From contig CM035358.1 in the NCBI GenBank assembly GCA_020137815.1, forward strand, positions 1,201,356 through 1,265,355: a stretch of DNA of 64,000 nt. The letters run 5' to 3'. The notes beneath the pieces are model-generated. The model saw only the letters and a list, made by a program, of their open reading frames with translations, did no database searches and was not told where the DNA came from. Below, piece by piece: positions 1 through 13,500 of this stretch. Numbering within the stretch: position 1 is the first letter of the stretch; every line of letters begins with the position of its first letter. The stretch is from Hormiphora californensis (Eukaryota > Ctenophora > Tentaculata > Cydippida > Pleurobrachiidae). A program made the position numbers and the translations under genes.

Positions 1-253
1 TCAAATTGCATATTTGAGGTCTCCTTGGCATGGCCTACAACCCTACGGTGAGAGATTTCCCTGCACTCGAAAAAAAATTTTGGTTAGCGTACCCTTAATA
101 AGCCATACAAGCAGACTTGATCCTATCCATCAATCCCATCCAACTGATCCCACATCCCTGCATAATTTCCACCAGGTATTTCTCTTCCAATTCCATCCTA
201 ATACCAATGTCCCCTTTCTTACCCTACACGGTTCAACTTCACCCTATTTCCAG

Positions 254-1895
254 GTGTTTGCCTCGGACACATGTGGTAGTCCCCCCTCTGAATTCTGTGT
301 ACAACAAGAAATAGGCCTGCCTCCTGATGAAGATAACTGCTACACATGCGATTCAGGTAGATATTGCACGTGCAGATTAGAGATACACGTGCTTTGTTTT
401 TTGTTCTGTTCGATATATCTCTCTCAATTCATCCCTTCTATTCTATACTGCCATGCTAATTACATGAAATCTCCCAGATTCAGACGTCCTCCACTTTATA
501 TTCAGATTTCAGACCCTGCTAATAACATGAAATCTTCCTGATCCATCAATCAAACCCTGCCAGTTACATTCTAAACCTCTCCCTCTCCCAATTAAAAGAC
601 CTCTCTCTCCCTCCCCCCAGATTCAGAGTTTGACCGTCACCCTGCCAGTTATATGACGGACAGGAACGAGCGAGATGACGATGTTACAACCTGGTGGCAG
701 TCTAGCACCCTATTTGAGAGGAGTCTAGAGAACATGACACTGCATCTTCCACTCAACAAGAGCTTTGATATTGAATACATCAAGTGAGTTACCCCGGGAG
801 AGAGAGGGATAGTTAGAGAGATGAAATTCTTTAAATATTTGGTCATTTTGTAAGTAAACGGGAGATCGTGCTCATAATATTCTGACGAAAAAGTTTTTTG
901 TGTGTTATATGCAAACTACACATATATATTATATAAACTACACAAAACAATCAAAACTAACTCATCTATTCCAGGGTTGAGTTCCAATCACCGCGACCAG
1001 AGAGTATGGTGATAGAGAAGAGTTCTGATTTTGGGCGCAGTTGGCAGGTTTACCAATATTTCTCTTCATCCTGCTACAAATCATTCAACAAAAGGTAAGA
1101 ACTAAGTGATAACTTAATTGAACAGGTAATTTGTAGTTTTAAATATAGCTGCAAAGTGCAAAACATGGCGTGTTCGATCGTGATATACCCCGATATACGT
1201 GTAAGAAGTGAATCATATCATCAATAACATTAATCATTACTAACCACATCTCCCTCCCTGCAGGACGGATGAAACTATTTACACATTTGATGAAACCGTT
1301 GCAATCTGCACCAGGAAGTTTAGCGAACTGTCCCCTCTTCGAGGGGGCGTTGTAGCATTCAGCCCCCTGAAGAGTAAGTTTCACTAAATCGGTAATTTTA
1401 GAATCATTCATTGGTAACCCATAAAGTAGTTAAGAATTATTGGTCTGTTTTTATTCGCTTTATTATGCAGAGGCCACATAATATGTGTTGTATTGCTATG
1501 CAGCTCGGCCAATTAGTCGCCTATTAGTATTAAATATATTATGTGCATTGTGCATTGCAGACAGTATGTGTACTGTGTAGAAGTGCTGCACACACCATAT
1601 ATAATAGAAGTTATTATAATTCACACACCAGCTAAATCTTCACACTGTGTGAACACAGGTTCACTCTCAACAATGCCAATAATAACATCCCAATCCCCCA
1701 ATCAGATCGTCCCAACGCCAAGGATCCTGATCTACTGTACAACAACAAGGAACTTTTGGAGTGGATGAGGGCTACAGATATCAGGATCAAGCTAGTTAAA
1801 CCTAACACGTTTGGAGATCAGTATTTTAGTAGCAAGGATAATGATGTACTGAAGACCTACTACTATGCTATTTCCGATCTTAGCGTTGGAGGAAG
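254..1895 (+). other. Laminin N-terminal (LN) domain exons
   Basis: The exons are 254-356, 621-783, 975-1094, 1264-1373 and 1706-1895, with consecutive phases 0/1/2/2/1 at their starts. The translation carries LN hallmarks in order: [73 protein letters not shown]. These match the gamma-chain LN closely (compare TTWWQS, YYYAISD and GGR in gamma 1). The LN domain mediates polymerisation of laminin into sheets. The start of the domain is missing, so at least one coding exon lies 5' of the window. Bases 1-253 look like intron and end in a pyrimidine tract plus AG. Confidence 0.96.
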
Positions 1896-2133
1896 GTATG
1901 AAGCATAGATCATGGGGACTGGGATTAAGTTCATTGTACTATATCCACAGGTTTATGTTGTTGGTTGGACTTGTCAAAGGGAGTTTTCTTTTTGTTTTAG
2001 GGAGGGTCCCGGAGGGATATGATCATACCCAGTTTAGGAAGGATGAGGATATGAAGGGTGGCATAACGAAACATCTCTATTCTCTTAGAATATTCCGGGT
2101 CCAGGCTATTTTACATTCCTTAAAATTTACTTC

Positions 2134-2196
<63 letters not shown>

Positions 2197-5100
2197 CTTC
2201 CTGCAGAAAATGCGGGTGTCTGGAGAGTTCCCCCTCCCTGCCTGTGAATATTATGCATCATGAAGAACTCACTGCATGAACAGATATTCAGACATTCTAA
2301 AGGGTCCAATTCTTACCTTACCGACCCTCCCTCTTCATCCCCCTTTTATTCCAGCTCCCTTCCCCATAATTAACCCATCACACGTACTCAACCTTCCGGA
2401 CCCTCCCATACTTTTCCACCCCCTAGTCCACCAGGTGGAGGGCACGTCTCATTCTTACAATATCCCATCATCAGGTGTACGTGTCACGGTCATGGTGGTT
2501 CATGTACGAGGGAGGCATGTGCCTGTGAACACAATACCGCTGGTAAAAACTGTGAACGATGCAAGGACATGTTCAATGATTTACCATGGCAACACGCTAC
2601 TGTGGACATGCCTTTTGTTTGTCAAGGTAATGTGTTCTCATGAGATCATGGTTCAGAGAGTTGTTATTGTAATTGCGATACTATTATATCATAACTGGCA
2701 ACTATTTTCAGAGTGCGATTGTAACGGGCTGGCCAGTAGGTGTGTGTTTGATGACAAGGTATACCAGGAAAGTGGCAGTGTTAGCGGCGGAGTTTGTGTG
2801 GGATGCAGGGCCAACACTGATGGTATGTGCAATGTGCTCCTTCATAAAACCTTCTTTCTTGTGCTCCTTTATAAAACTAATTCCCCACTTTTAGGAAAGA
2901 ATTGCGAGCTGTGTGCACATGGCTACTACCCTGACCCAACGTTAAGTGTGGGTCACTACGATCGCTGCAAAGGTACAATTAACAATCTAAATTGAACTGA
3001 TGATTATCAATTAATGGACAATTAATTAATTATTAACCGCTCATTTTAGTTGTTTTTCACTGTTTTGATGTTTGTATTTTCTCCCCAGCGTGCGAGTGTA
3101 ACGTGTATGGCAGTATTGGTAATGGTGCATGTGCCCAAGATTTGGACGTGAACCGAGGTCTGAGTTTCGGGGATTGCCAGTGTAAACCCCACGTACAGGG
3201 TGTTAACTGTGATACATGTGAGGATGGCTATCATTCACTACAGGAGGGATGTTTGAGTAAGTAGGGGAGGGGATACCATTCACTACAGGAGGGATGTTTG
3301 AGTAAGTAGGGGAGGGGGTTACCATTCACTGCAGGAGGGATGTTTGAGTAAGTACGGGAGGGGATATTGTGGGGGAGGGGGGTCTACATGAGGGACGTTT
3401 GAGTGAGTAGATGAGGGGGATATCACCACATACAATCTGCCAGATTGTATCTGGAGATATTATGAGGGAAAGGGATGTTTGAGTAAGTAGGGGAGGGGAT
3501 ATTATGGGGACCAGAGGAATATAGATATTATGAATTATCACTCACTACAAGAAAAAAGTGTAAGTGTATCTTAGGATATCATGGGGAGGGGTATTTGAGT
3601 AATTATAACTGGGGAACGGTTGATGTTGAAATAAAATGAAACAAACAAATTGTTCAGTTACTTGACCTGTTAGTAAAACAACAAATTTTCAAGTTAAAAG
3701 CTCTAACATGTAGGCCCCATGGCATTCCACTGTACAGTATATCCATTGTCACCCGGGGCTATACCGTACACCTCAAATTTGAACCATGTCACGTGAACAA
3801 ATCCTACAGTACTTCCCTTGCTTGTTCCCCATTGTGACTCACTACTCAGGGAGGCTGTCACTACTGGGGTTCCGATAAATCCACAACCTGTATACGGGAA
3901 GGAATGGGTAATTCTAAATTTGTGGGGGTTGGAGGCAAAGAACAAACTGTAAATTCTTGGAACTCAGTTTTTAGAATTTTTAAAACTACCATACCTTCAA
4001 TATCGACCACAAGAGAAGTCACTGTCCCCGCGACCCAGTTCGGATCATAAACTCTGCCAGCACATGATCTCAAACAGGGTCCCTCGTATAACTTATCAGT
4101 TATCAGCATTTCCTCAGCTTGGACGACAGCCAAAAACACAACCACAAGTAAAATCATTTGCTCCTTCATCAAACTTATCATCGTGCTAATTGTGTTACAG
4201 AGTGCGATTGTGATCCGGTGGGAACTATTGGCGATACGAGGCTGTGCAACAAGACTGATGGACAGTGTAAATGTCAAGACCACATTACTGGGGAAAGGTA
4301 ATATATAATCACAGCTGGTGGAAAGCGTTACTGTAAAGGGTGGTAAAAGTATCGAGTCCCTTTTGTTTGATGTGACAGCTCTGTGACCCCGCCCCAATTC
4401 GATGTCTTTTGTATCTACTATGTAAATTTCTCATCTCTATCTCTACCAGTTCTAACTCGTCTCTTCTCCCCCCCCCCCCCAGACTCCCCTCTTCTCCCTC
4501 CCTCTCTACCAGTGATCTAACTCCCCTCTCTCCCTCTCTTTCATTTATAACTCCCCTCCCTCCCTACCAGGTGTAACGAGTGTCTCCCTGGATTCTGGGA
4601 CTACCTGAATGGGTGTCAGGAGTGCAACTGTGATCTAGCTGGATCTCTATCCCAGTCATGTGACCAAGCTACCGGACAGTGCGCCTGCCGTGAAGGTGAG
4701 TTATTATATGGGGCATGATAACATTGTTAACATGGTTAACATTGTGACCAAAAAGACCTGATTTTATACTTTTTTGGTAACCGTACCAAATTCCAGTGAG
4801 GTTACCAATAAAGTACTATGAACTACATCTGTTTCAGGCCGTGAGGGGCAGACGTGTAGTGAAGCTGCAGAGGGAACCCAGCTACCCGATATTGATGTTA
4901 TCGTGATCCGACCTGATACTAAGGATGGGGATCAGAGTGAGGGAGGTAACGAGGTGGATGAAGATGCTACCGGTACACCAGGTAATTAGGGGCTGGTAAT
5001 TAGGGGCAGGTAATTAGGTAGGTAATTAGGGGCTGGTAATTAGGGGCAGGTAATTAGGTAGGTAATTAGGGGCTGGTAATTAGGAGCCGGTAATTAAGGC

Positions 5101-8100
5101 CAGAGGGGGGGTCCGGGGGTATAAAAAGTTACTTTCGGTCTCTGGTCCGGCTCGAAGAGCCGGACTAGATGACATTCTCAGAATCAATTTTGTGCGCACC
5201 GTCAAGGAGAAAATTGAGGTTAACTTTTGTCCAAAATTTAATGTTAACCTCATTTATTCATGAACCACAATAGCTGAGAAGCTAAATTTAGTACTGAATG
5301 ATAGGTCTAGTTACCAGGTCAACTCAAACGAAGTTTCAGACCTCTATACCTAAAGGTTGGAAAGAAATCTGAGGTTAACTTGATTCCCGAAAATTATGTT
5401 TTTCTTGAATAGCTCGGGCGAAATTTGGGCCAGTCTATGTCGTTTCATTTGAGAACCACTTATCCGTTAACCTCAGAAATTGGCAGGGATGTTCCTCTGA
5501 TGGTCCTCTACAAATTTGGTGTAGCGATTTTTGATATCTGTCCCCGTTCAACAAGAAGATTTGCACTATGTATCCATAGTGCTGTATTTCCCCGCCATTG
5601 GCATGTGACATCCCATCACCCATGACCTAATGAGATTCTGAAAGGTGAGACAGAACAGTGCAGGTGATGAGCTGCCTAATTAGGCTCCTTTTCTAGTCTA
5701 TGTGATCTCCACTCAACTGACCTCTCACCTCATGTAATCAATGACAATACCAGAGCGCAATTGTAATGACGAACACATGACGAACGATGAACGTTATGAA
5801 TTGCAAACAGGAAGGGGCGCGCGGCACCGGGCTGCGCGTTCTAATGAAAGTGCGTCATTTCAGCACTGTAATAACTTTGCGGGCGTCGCCTTCGTGGGCA
5901 ATTTGAATTAGAGCGTGTGTGAAGTATTTCAAATGATATTTTGAGCACTCCGCACTGGATGGTTGCTATGGATGGGTTACGTCACGGGACAAAAAAAGCG
6001 TGACACTTCACTAGTATGTAAACTTGTCGAATTCTAAACCCCTATGCCTTTTTGCAAAAGGCATCCGGGTGAATGCCTTCGGCATTCACCCGGGCGGGGA
6101 AAAAATTATGAGGTTAACAATGCATTTTTAGCCTACCGGGCTCTATTGTTAACCTCATAATTTTTGAACGGGGATAGATATCAAAAATCGCTACACCAAA
6201 TTAGTAGAGGACCATCAGAGGAACATCCCTGCCAAGTTCTGAGGTTAACAGATGAGTGGTACTCAAATGAAACGACATAGACTAGGGGGAAATGAGGCAA
6301 AAATAAGCGCCTAGAATATAACTTTCCCGAAATTCAGTTAACCTCAAATTTCTAAACCACCAGATGGTGTAGCGATCTAAAATTTTCCATAAGTCAACAT
6401 TATTCCTATAGCAAGCGTTTGACACTAAATTTGTCCATACATGCCGAACAGAACCTGAATTATTGAGGTTAACAATCAAATAAAAGCAAAAGTTAACCTC
6501 AAAAAACAGGGGGTTCTGATACACTTGGTGCGCAGTTACCCTATCCAAAACTTTCCTACCTCCGAGTTTTATCACATATGTAAACCTCAGAAAAGTATAC
6601 TCGGACCCTCGGACCCCCCCCCCCCTCTGGCCTTAAGCAGGTAATTAGGGGTGGTAATTAGGGGCCGGTAATTAGGAGCCGGTAATTAGGGGCCAGTAAT
6701 TAGGGGCTGGTAATTAGGGGCCGGTAATTAGGGGCTGGTAATTAGGGGCTGGTAATTAGGGACTAGTAATTAGGGGCTGGTAATTAGGCCGATAATTAGA
6801 GGAGCTTGTAATTAGGGGCGGGTAATTAGGGAGGTAATTAGGTTGGTAATTAGGGGCTGGTAATTAGGAGCCGGTAATTAGGTAGGTAATTAGGGGCGGT
6901 AATTAGGGGCTGGTGATTAGGCCGTTAATTAAACTGGTAATTAGGCCGGTAATTAGGGGCCGGTAATTAGGGGCCGGTAATTAGGCAGGTAATTAGGCAG
7001 GTAATTAGGCCGGTAATTAGATAATTTGTGGGGGCATGTTGCGAGAAGAAAAGCAAAGTAAAATAAAGTCACAAATAAAGAAAAAGTAGAGAATAGAAGG
7101 GAGTCTATGTGGGTGAGAAAATAATATCGATGCATATTCCCCCAATACCTCATAGAGTCACGGTGAGAGAGGGAGGGATGGTTTACCTTTGAGTACCTTT
7201 TTATTTACCGTTTCATGAAAAGTATTCACTCTTAAGTTATGGTTTTCTCTAGAAGCAAGCCATCTCAAAAAACTGCAGTTGTGGTTCCGTAGCTCATTCC
7301 TCTCATTCAGTACCACAGCCTTCCCAAATGACCACTAACTGCAATTCAGAAACAATGGACGGTTACTCAATCGACGGGGCTATCCAAAATCCTGATGACT
7401 ATGTTACATTTACGTTCACTGCCCCGGCGGACGATTCTTATACGATTGTCATCAAGTACTACTACCCCTCTAATGGAAAAGATGAAATCGCTAACGTCAG
7501 GTGAGATTTGTGACGTCATTATGACGTCATTGCTTGTAATTAGAAATGCAGTGATTATTATGGGACAGGAATGTTGAATAATCAACTTTTGTCATATCCC
7601 TTCTTCCTAACTCTCCTACTACCCGCTTTGTCATGTCTATTTTCGGGTGGGTTATATTCGGTACGGTAAGAGCCGAGAGTGGGATAAGTCATGCACTCAA
7701 GGGTTTGTCATGCTCATAACCTAACATAGCAATAAGCTCCTCTTTCAAACAGATAGGTTAATATCAATAAAATTTAGATTACATTCCCCTATTATCCCAG
7801 GTTTGACCTGTCCGCTGACAAGAGGCCAGGCTATGCTACATGTGATGCCCAGCAAGTACAGGAGTTCTTCGCTCAACTAATTATGTCTGACAGGGGCGTG
7901 CACTTTATCGAGGATACCTGCCTAGACGATGGAGTGGTGAGTTTGTGTGTGTGTGTGTTTTCAAGAAGGTCTATCTGTGGAGTGGTGAGTTATTGGATTC
8001 AAAAAACTATATTATAAGTGCTTAGATGTGGTTGCATCTCGCGGCTAGGATCAAGGATCATTGCACCGTATTGTACCCATCCACGGCAGCTCGCATATGT

Positions 8101-10549
8101 TTGATTAAAATATCTCTGTTTCAGACCTACACCCTGCGAGTATCTCTAAGGAGGGGCATTGAAGGGCTCATCTCTGTAACTGGAATTATACTGGTTCCCT
8201 CTCCAACGTGAGTGTACTGTGAGATATACCTGACAGTTATCATTGTTCAACATGATTGTTCTCTTTAGCAGGAACCGACCGAAACAAGTAAACAACCAAT
8301 CAGAACTCGTTATTTAGGTCATGTGACTGGTTATCAGCCAATCAGGGGCCAGTATTTCCTGATTCGGTCGGTTCCTCTTGAGACAGTTAGACAAGATTTG
8401 TGATGTTTTTAAAACAACATCAAAGATTGTTTTGCTTGAAATATAACAGATCTCCTTCCAATAATCCACCTCTCTATCCCTCCAGCCCGGAAGTTATTGA
8501 TGCGATTAATCAGATATACCCAGCCCACGACGCAGAAAGTCAGAAGGCGCTAGATGAGTGCATCATAGCGATCTACACTTACTCTCTTCCCGAACTAGAG
8601 TTGCAGTTCCCTGAATGTCTCGGGGTAGGTGTTAGAAAGACACCCCCCCCCCCCCCGCCCGATTTTACTTTTCTCCCATTTTTTTCGTGTCAAACCTAGT
8701 TTAACTAAACTCGTAGCACCCGGCCCCTTTCGAGAGTCGACCCCCATGACACTAATGCCCGAACCCTGTAATACCTCTCTCCCCTCCTGGCTCCCCTAAT
8801 CCCTCTTCTCCCCTCTATTTCCAGTTAGCGGATGTGATCTTCAACCAGATAACGAATGGTTCGGTGTCATGTGATTGTCACCTGATCGGGTCACGTGATC
8901 CGGACACGTGTGAGGCCCGTGGTGGACAGTGCTCCTGTAGGAACAATGTGGTGGGGACCAAGTGTGACGAGTGTGATAGGGGTACGTGAATACAGGATGT
9001 CCCAGAATATATATCCCTCATTTACTCACTTGTTATAGCAACACTGAAACTAAGTTATAACACATTCTTGGATCTCAATATATACTATAATTCCCTCTAT
9101 CTACTCTAATTGAATCTCATTAATTCCCTCTCCAGGTTACTTTGGAATGGACCAAGATGGGTGTAGGGAGTGCATGTGTAGTGAGATAGGGGCACTGGGG
9201 AGGAAGTGTGATCAAGAAACAGGACAGTGCACCTGTAAATCTGGTGTGACAGGTAAATTAATTAATTAGTTAAGATTAATTAGCACTTTATATAATTAAT
9301 TAGTACTTCAGAGAATTAATAAACTCTTTCATTGTTCCAAATAACTAACGACTAACGCTCTATTTCTTGATCTACCGAAATAAAATGCAGCGTGCGCCAC
9401 ACAATCCATTTTATCCCCATCTCTATCTCCAGGTGAAAAGTGTACACAATGCGAGGCAAATAAATACAGTTTCGGACCTAAAGGTTGCCTGGAGTGTGGG
9501 TGTAACTCAGTGGGTTCCATCTACCTCCAATGTGATTCCAAGTTTGGGCAATGTAGCTGCAAACCTGGTGTTGGAGGACTCCAATGTGACAGGTAATGGA
9601 TTGATAATGCGCTGCGAATTGGGTTGGCTTCAATTAGGTTACAATGGATGGTCTAGATAGGGGTGTAGATATTGGGACCCAATGATTGGGTTTGGGACGA
9701 CTTATGGTAGTGTTGCCGCTGTACTGCTGCACTGTTAGATGTACGTGGGATGAAAGTGAGGTGATATAATAAGGCCCTACAAAACATGTTTATCCAGTTT
9801 TACAAGGACGGCCCAGATGAAATCCCCAGCACGTTATAATGTCGACTATCGAGTTCCGAGAATTCAATATAACGTGTTTTATATACATGATAACACGTTT
9901 TAACCATGCATCAGATAAGAAACTAATATTTCTTTAATCTTTCCGCCCTCAGTTAAAAGAATTGGGTTTACCTAAGTAAGGTCATCAATTCTACTGTGTG
10001 TTTTTAAATGACTGAGACTGTTCAAATCGACATAGCGTCAAAAGTTGTGAATATTTTGCTCTGAAATTTTAGGACAAGGTAGATGGCTACCTGCCATTTA
10101 TTGTACTCGAATTTCAGCAAAATCGGTCGTTCCTGAATGAACCTGTAGCCCAAAAACCTGCTCTAACTTTGAGCGCTCAGATCTCTGCAACCTGATGAGG
10201 TAGAGAGCTCAAACTTTCACAATATGTTCATTAGACAATTTACAAACTTTTGGCTGCTTGGTTTGGCGATATCTTTTTTAGTTCCTTCGCAGGAACACGG
10301 CAAAGTGGTGTAAGTCGGCCTAGTTGGGAGCATTTTTGCACTCAGGTATCACGTATCGCGTGTCTTACTGGGGGTAATCAGCCCCCAACAATGTGTTACA
10401 CCGATTCTGTAATTGGTTCTGAGTGTGGCAAAGTGTGGCGCTTCGTCAGTAGACGTGATCATAGTGTCTGAAATCGTTGACAAGGTCACGTGACTATCTG
10501 GGGTGCTGAGTGTGGTAGAGCGTGGCGCTTCGTCATGACAAGAGAGCGA

Positions 10550-10593
<44 letters not shown>

Positions 10594-13500
10594 TAGCGAG
10601 AGAAATAGAGAGAAAGGAAGAGAGTCACATCTTCTTCGTCATGATGAGAGAGTTATAATACTCCTCAGATAGAGAGAGCGAATCGGTGACACTAGACGTC
10701 GCGTTGTGATCATGTCGAGATGTTCCTCATCTAATCACGTGACCTTGTAACAAGAAAGAGAGAGAGAGAGAGAGAGAGAGACAGCAGAATGTAAAGGAAG
10801 CGAATTAGAAAAGTTTGTCTGGATTTCAGCTTGTGACCGATTTCAGACACTATGATCACGTCTGCTGACGAAGCGCCACACTCAGAACCAATTACAGAAT
10901 CGGTGTAACACATTGTTGGGGGCTGATTACCCCCAGTAAGACACGCGATACGTGATACCTGAGTTCAAAAATGCTCCCAATTAGGTCGACTTACACCACT
11001 TTGCCGTGTTCCTGCGAAGGAACTAAAAAAGATATCGCCAAACCAAGCAGCCAAAAGTTTGTAAATTGTCTAATGAACATATTGTGAAAGTTTGAGCTCT
11101 CTACCTCATCAGGTTGCAGAGATCTGAGCGCTCAAAGTTAGAGCAGGTTTTTGGGCTACAGGTTCATTCAGGAACGACCGATTTTGCTGAAATTCGAGTA
11201 CAATAAATGGCAGGTAGCCATCTACCTTGTCCTAAAATTTCAGAGCAAAATATTCACAACTTTTGACGCTATGTCGATTTGAACAGTCTCAGTCATTTAA
11301 AAACACACAGTACTTCATCTTCTTTTTCTTAGGTGTAGGGATTGAGGGGGATTGAGGGGGATTGAGTTTACGTACTCCCCCTGCTAGCTATACCTCTAGT
11401 CGACGCCATACTTTCTCCTCTAATTGACTTTAATAAAATCCATTAATTGAATGAATCCTCCCTGTGTCGAACAGCAGGGAAGCTGTCCCAACAAGGGCGC
11501 CACCCAACTACCACGCCTTTAATTAACCTAATTAACTCCTTTAATTGACCTAATTAACTTCCATCCAGGTGTAAGGAGGGGTATTATATTCTCGGTGTCA
11601 GGGTGCAGGAGTGTATACTGCCAATAGTATTGGTGGGAATAACCAGTGTGACAAGACAGTAATTCATGTAGCGTTCACCGTATTTTAGAATTGTCTGATC
11701 CCTGCTAAACATGAAGACCAGCCATACCCTCCTCTAGTACTATTGAATAGTGGGCTCAGGAAAGATCTTAAGACCGTGCCATGGTACAACATGAACTTAT
11801 AACCGGACTTCTTATATCTACGATTCCTCCAAATGAACATGGTGCCGCAGAACCTCAGCTGCTTCTTTAGATCTGCGGAACCCATCCGGCCAGGAGACGA
11901 TGTACTTCTATTCCTTGCATCTTAAGGATTCCTCATGTATGTATACCCAGTCCTCCAATTTGATGTTGGAGTCTCAAAGGAGGACCCGATTGTGGGTTAT
12001 CGGATCACTAAAGACCCCAACTCTCTGAAATCCGCTACCATTGGGGTCTTTGGGAGAGCTCTCTTCAGAGATCACCGATGCCGGAGCTTCCCTTCGCAAA
12101 AGATTTGGCGAAAGAGTAGAAATACCGGGGATCTGACTTTATCTTATCCACTGCACGTTTCTCTCGGTGATCTTTCCTCTTCAAGATTTGGTCCCTCATT
12201 TCCAGGCACACCCGGGAGAGCTCATTCGATGCCTCCTCTGCAGCGGCTACTTGGCCCTTCTCTAACAAAGCAGATATTCGGGGACGTAGTTTTCGCTTCC
12301 TTCTTCGGAGCTTGTTGAAACCATTTGGCCTTCCTCCAGGAATTTTAACCTTTGGGAAAACACTACAGCAAATCTCGAAGACCTTATCTGTGAAAACTGA
12401 GGGGAATGACTCAAAATCACTTTCTTGTCGGAGTAGAGGCCAATTCACCTCTTTGAGCTTCTCACGTAAGAGTTCAAAATTTCCCTCGTGATAGTCAAGA
12501 GACCTGAAAGATTCAGGCATGATTCTCCTTCTCTGCTTGGGGCACACCGGATGAAACGTCAGACCGACTGATACCAAATTATGATCTGAGATCTCAGTTG
12601 GAACCACTCTTACGTTTTCTACTAGTGCCTCACGGTTAGTCAAGAATAGATCAAGAATATTGTGACCTCTGGTTGGTTTATTCACAATTTGTTCCAGGAA
12701 ATGTGACCCCATAAAAGCTAACAACTCCTGGGCAGACCTGGTATTTTCGGCGGACCTACCACCAATTGTCAACTTAGTCCATTCAATTACCGGTAAATTA
12801 AAATCTCCCATTATAATGAGATCACCGGTGGGCTCTTTCTTAATCTGCTCCTTCAGAAAGTTTAGAGCATTGGAGAAACTCTCAAAAGGGGCATCAGGGG
12901 GTCTATAGAGTACTATAGAGAGAGAGAGAGAGAGACAGCAGAATGTAAAGGAAGCGAATTAGAAAAGTTTGTCTGGATTTCAGCTTGTGACCGATTTCAG
13001 ACACTATGATCACGTCTGCTGACGAAGCGCCACACTCAGAACCAATTACAGAATCGGTGTAACACATTGTTGGGGGCTGATTACCCCCAGTAAGACACGC
13101 GATACGTGATACCTGAGTTCAAAAATGCTCCCAATTAGGCCGACTTACACCACTTTGCCGTGTTCCTGCGAAGGAACTAAAAAAGATATCGCCAAACCAA
13201 GCAGCCAAAAGTTTGTAAATTGTCTAATGAACATATTGTGAAATTTTGAGCTCTCTACCTCATCAGGTTGCAGAGATCTGAGCGCTCAAAGTTAGAGCAG
13301 GTTTTTGGGCTACAGGTTCATTCAGGAACGACCGATTTTGCTGAAATTCGAGTACAATAAATGGCAGGTAGCCATCTACCTTGTCCTAAAATTTCAGAGC
13401 AAAATATTCACAACTTTTGACGCTATGTCGATTTGAACAGTCTCAGTCATTTAAAAACACACAGTACTTCATCTTCTTTTTCTTAGGTGTAGGGATTGAG

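Larger units (their letters stand above)
2475..4981 (+). other. Laminin LE modules 1-5 before domain IV-B
   Basis: The exons are 2475-2626, 2712-2822, 2895-2972, 3089-3256, 4201-4297, 4571-4695 and 4838-4981. LE1 ([10 protein letters not shown]) and LE2 ([10 protein letters not shown], with a long insert) resemble gamma LE1-2. LE3 ([14 protein letters not shown] then [15 protein letters not shown]), LE4 ([11 protein letters not shown]) and LE5 ([13 protein letters not shown]) resemble beta LE3-5. The last, partial LE runs into a roughly 35-residue acidic linker, as in beta chains just before domain IV. A 944-base intron (3257-4200) contains an antisense gene. A 2278-base intron (4982-7259) contains a minisatellite and a TTAA element. 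Confidence 0.93.

Noticed and set aside
5098-6632. Short frames inside the TTAA element as a transposase
   Set aside because: The frames are under 100 codons, arise from the inverted segments and lack catalytic motifs.
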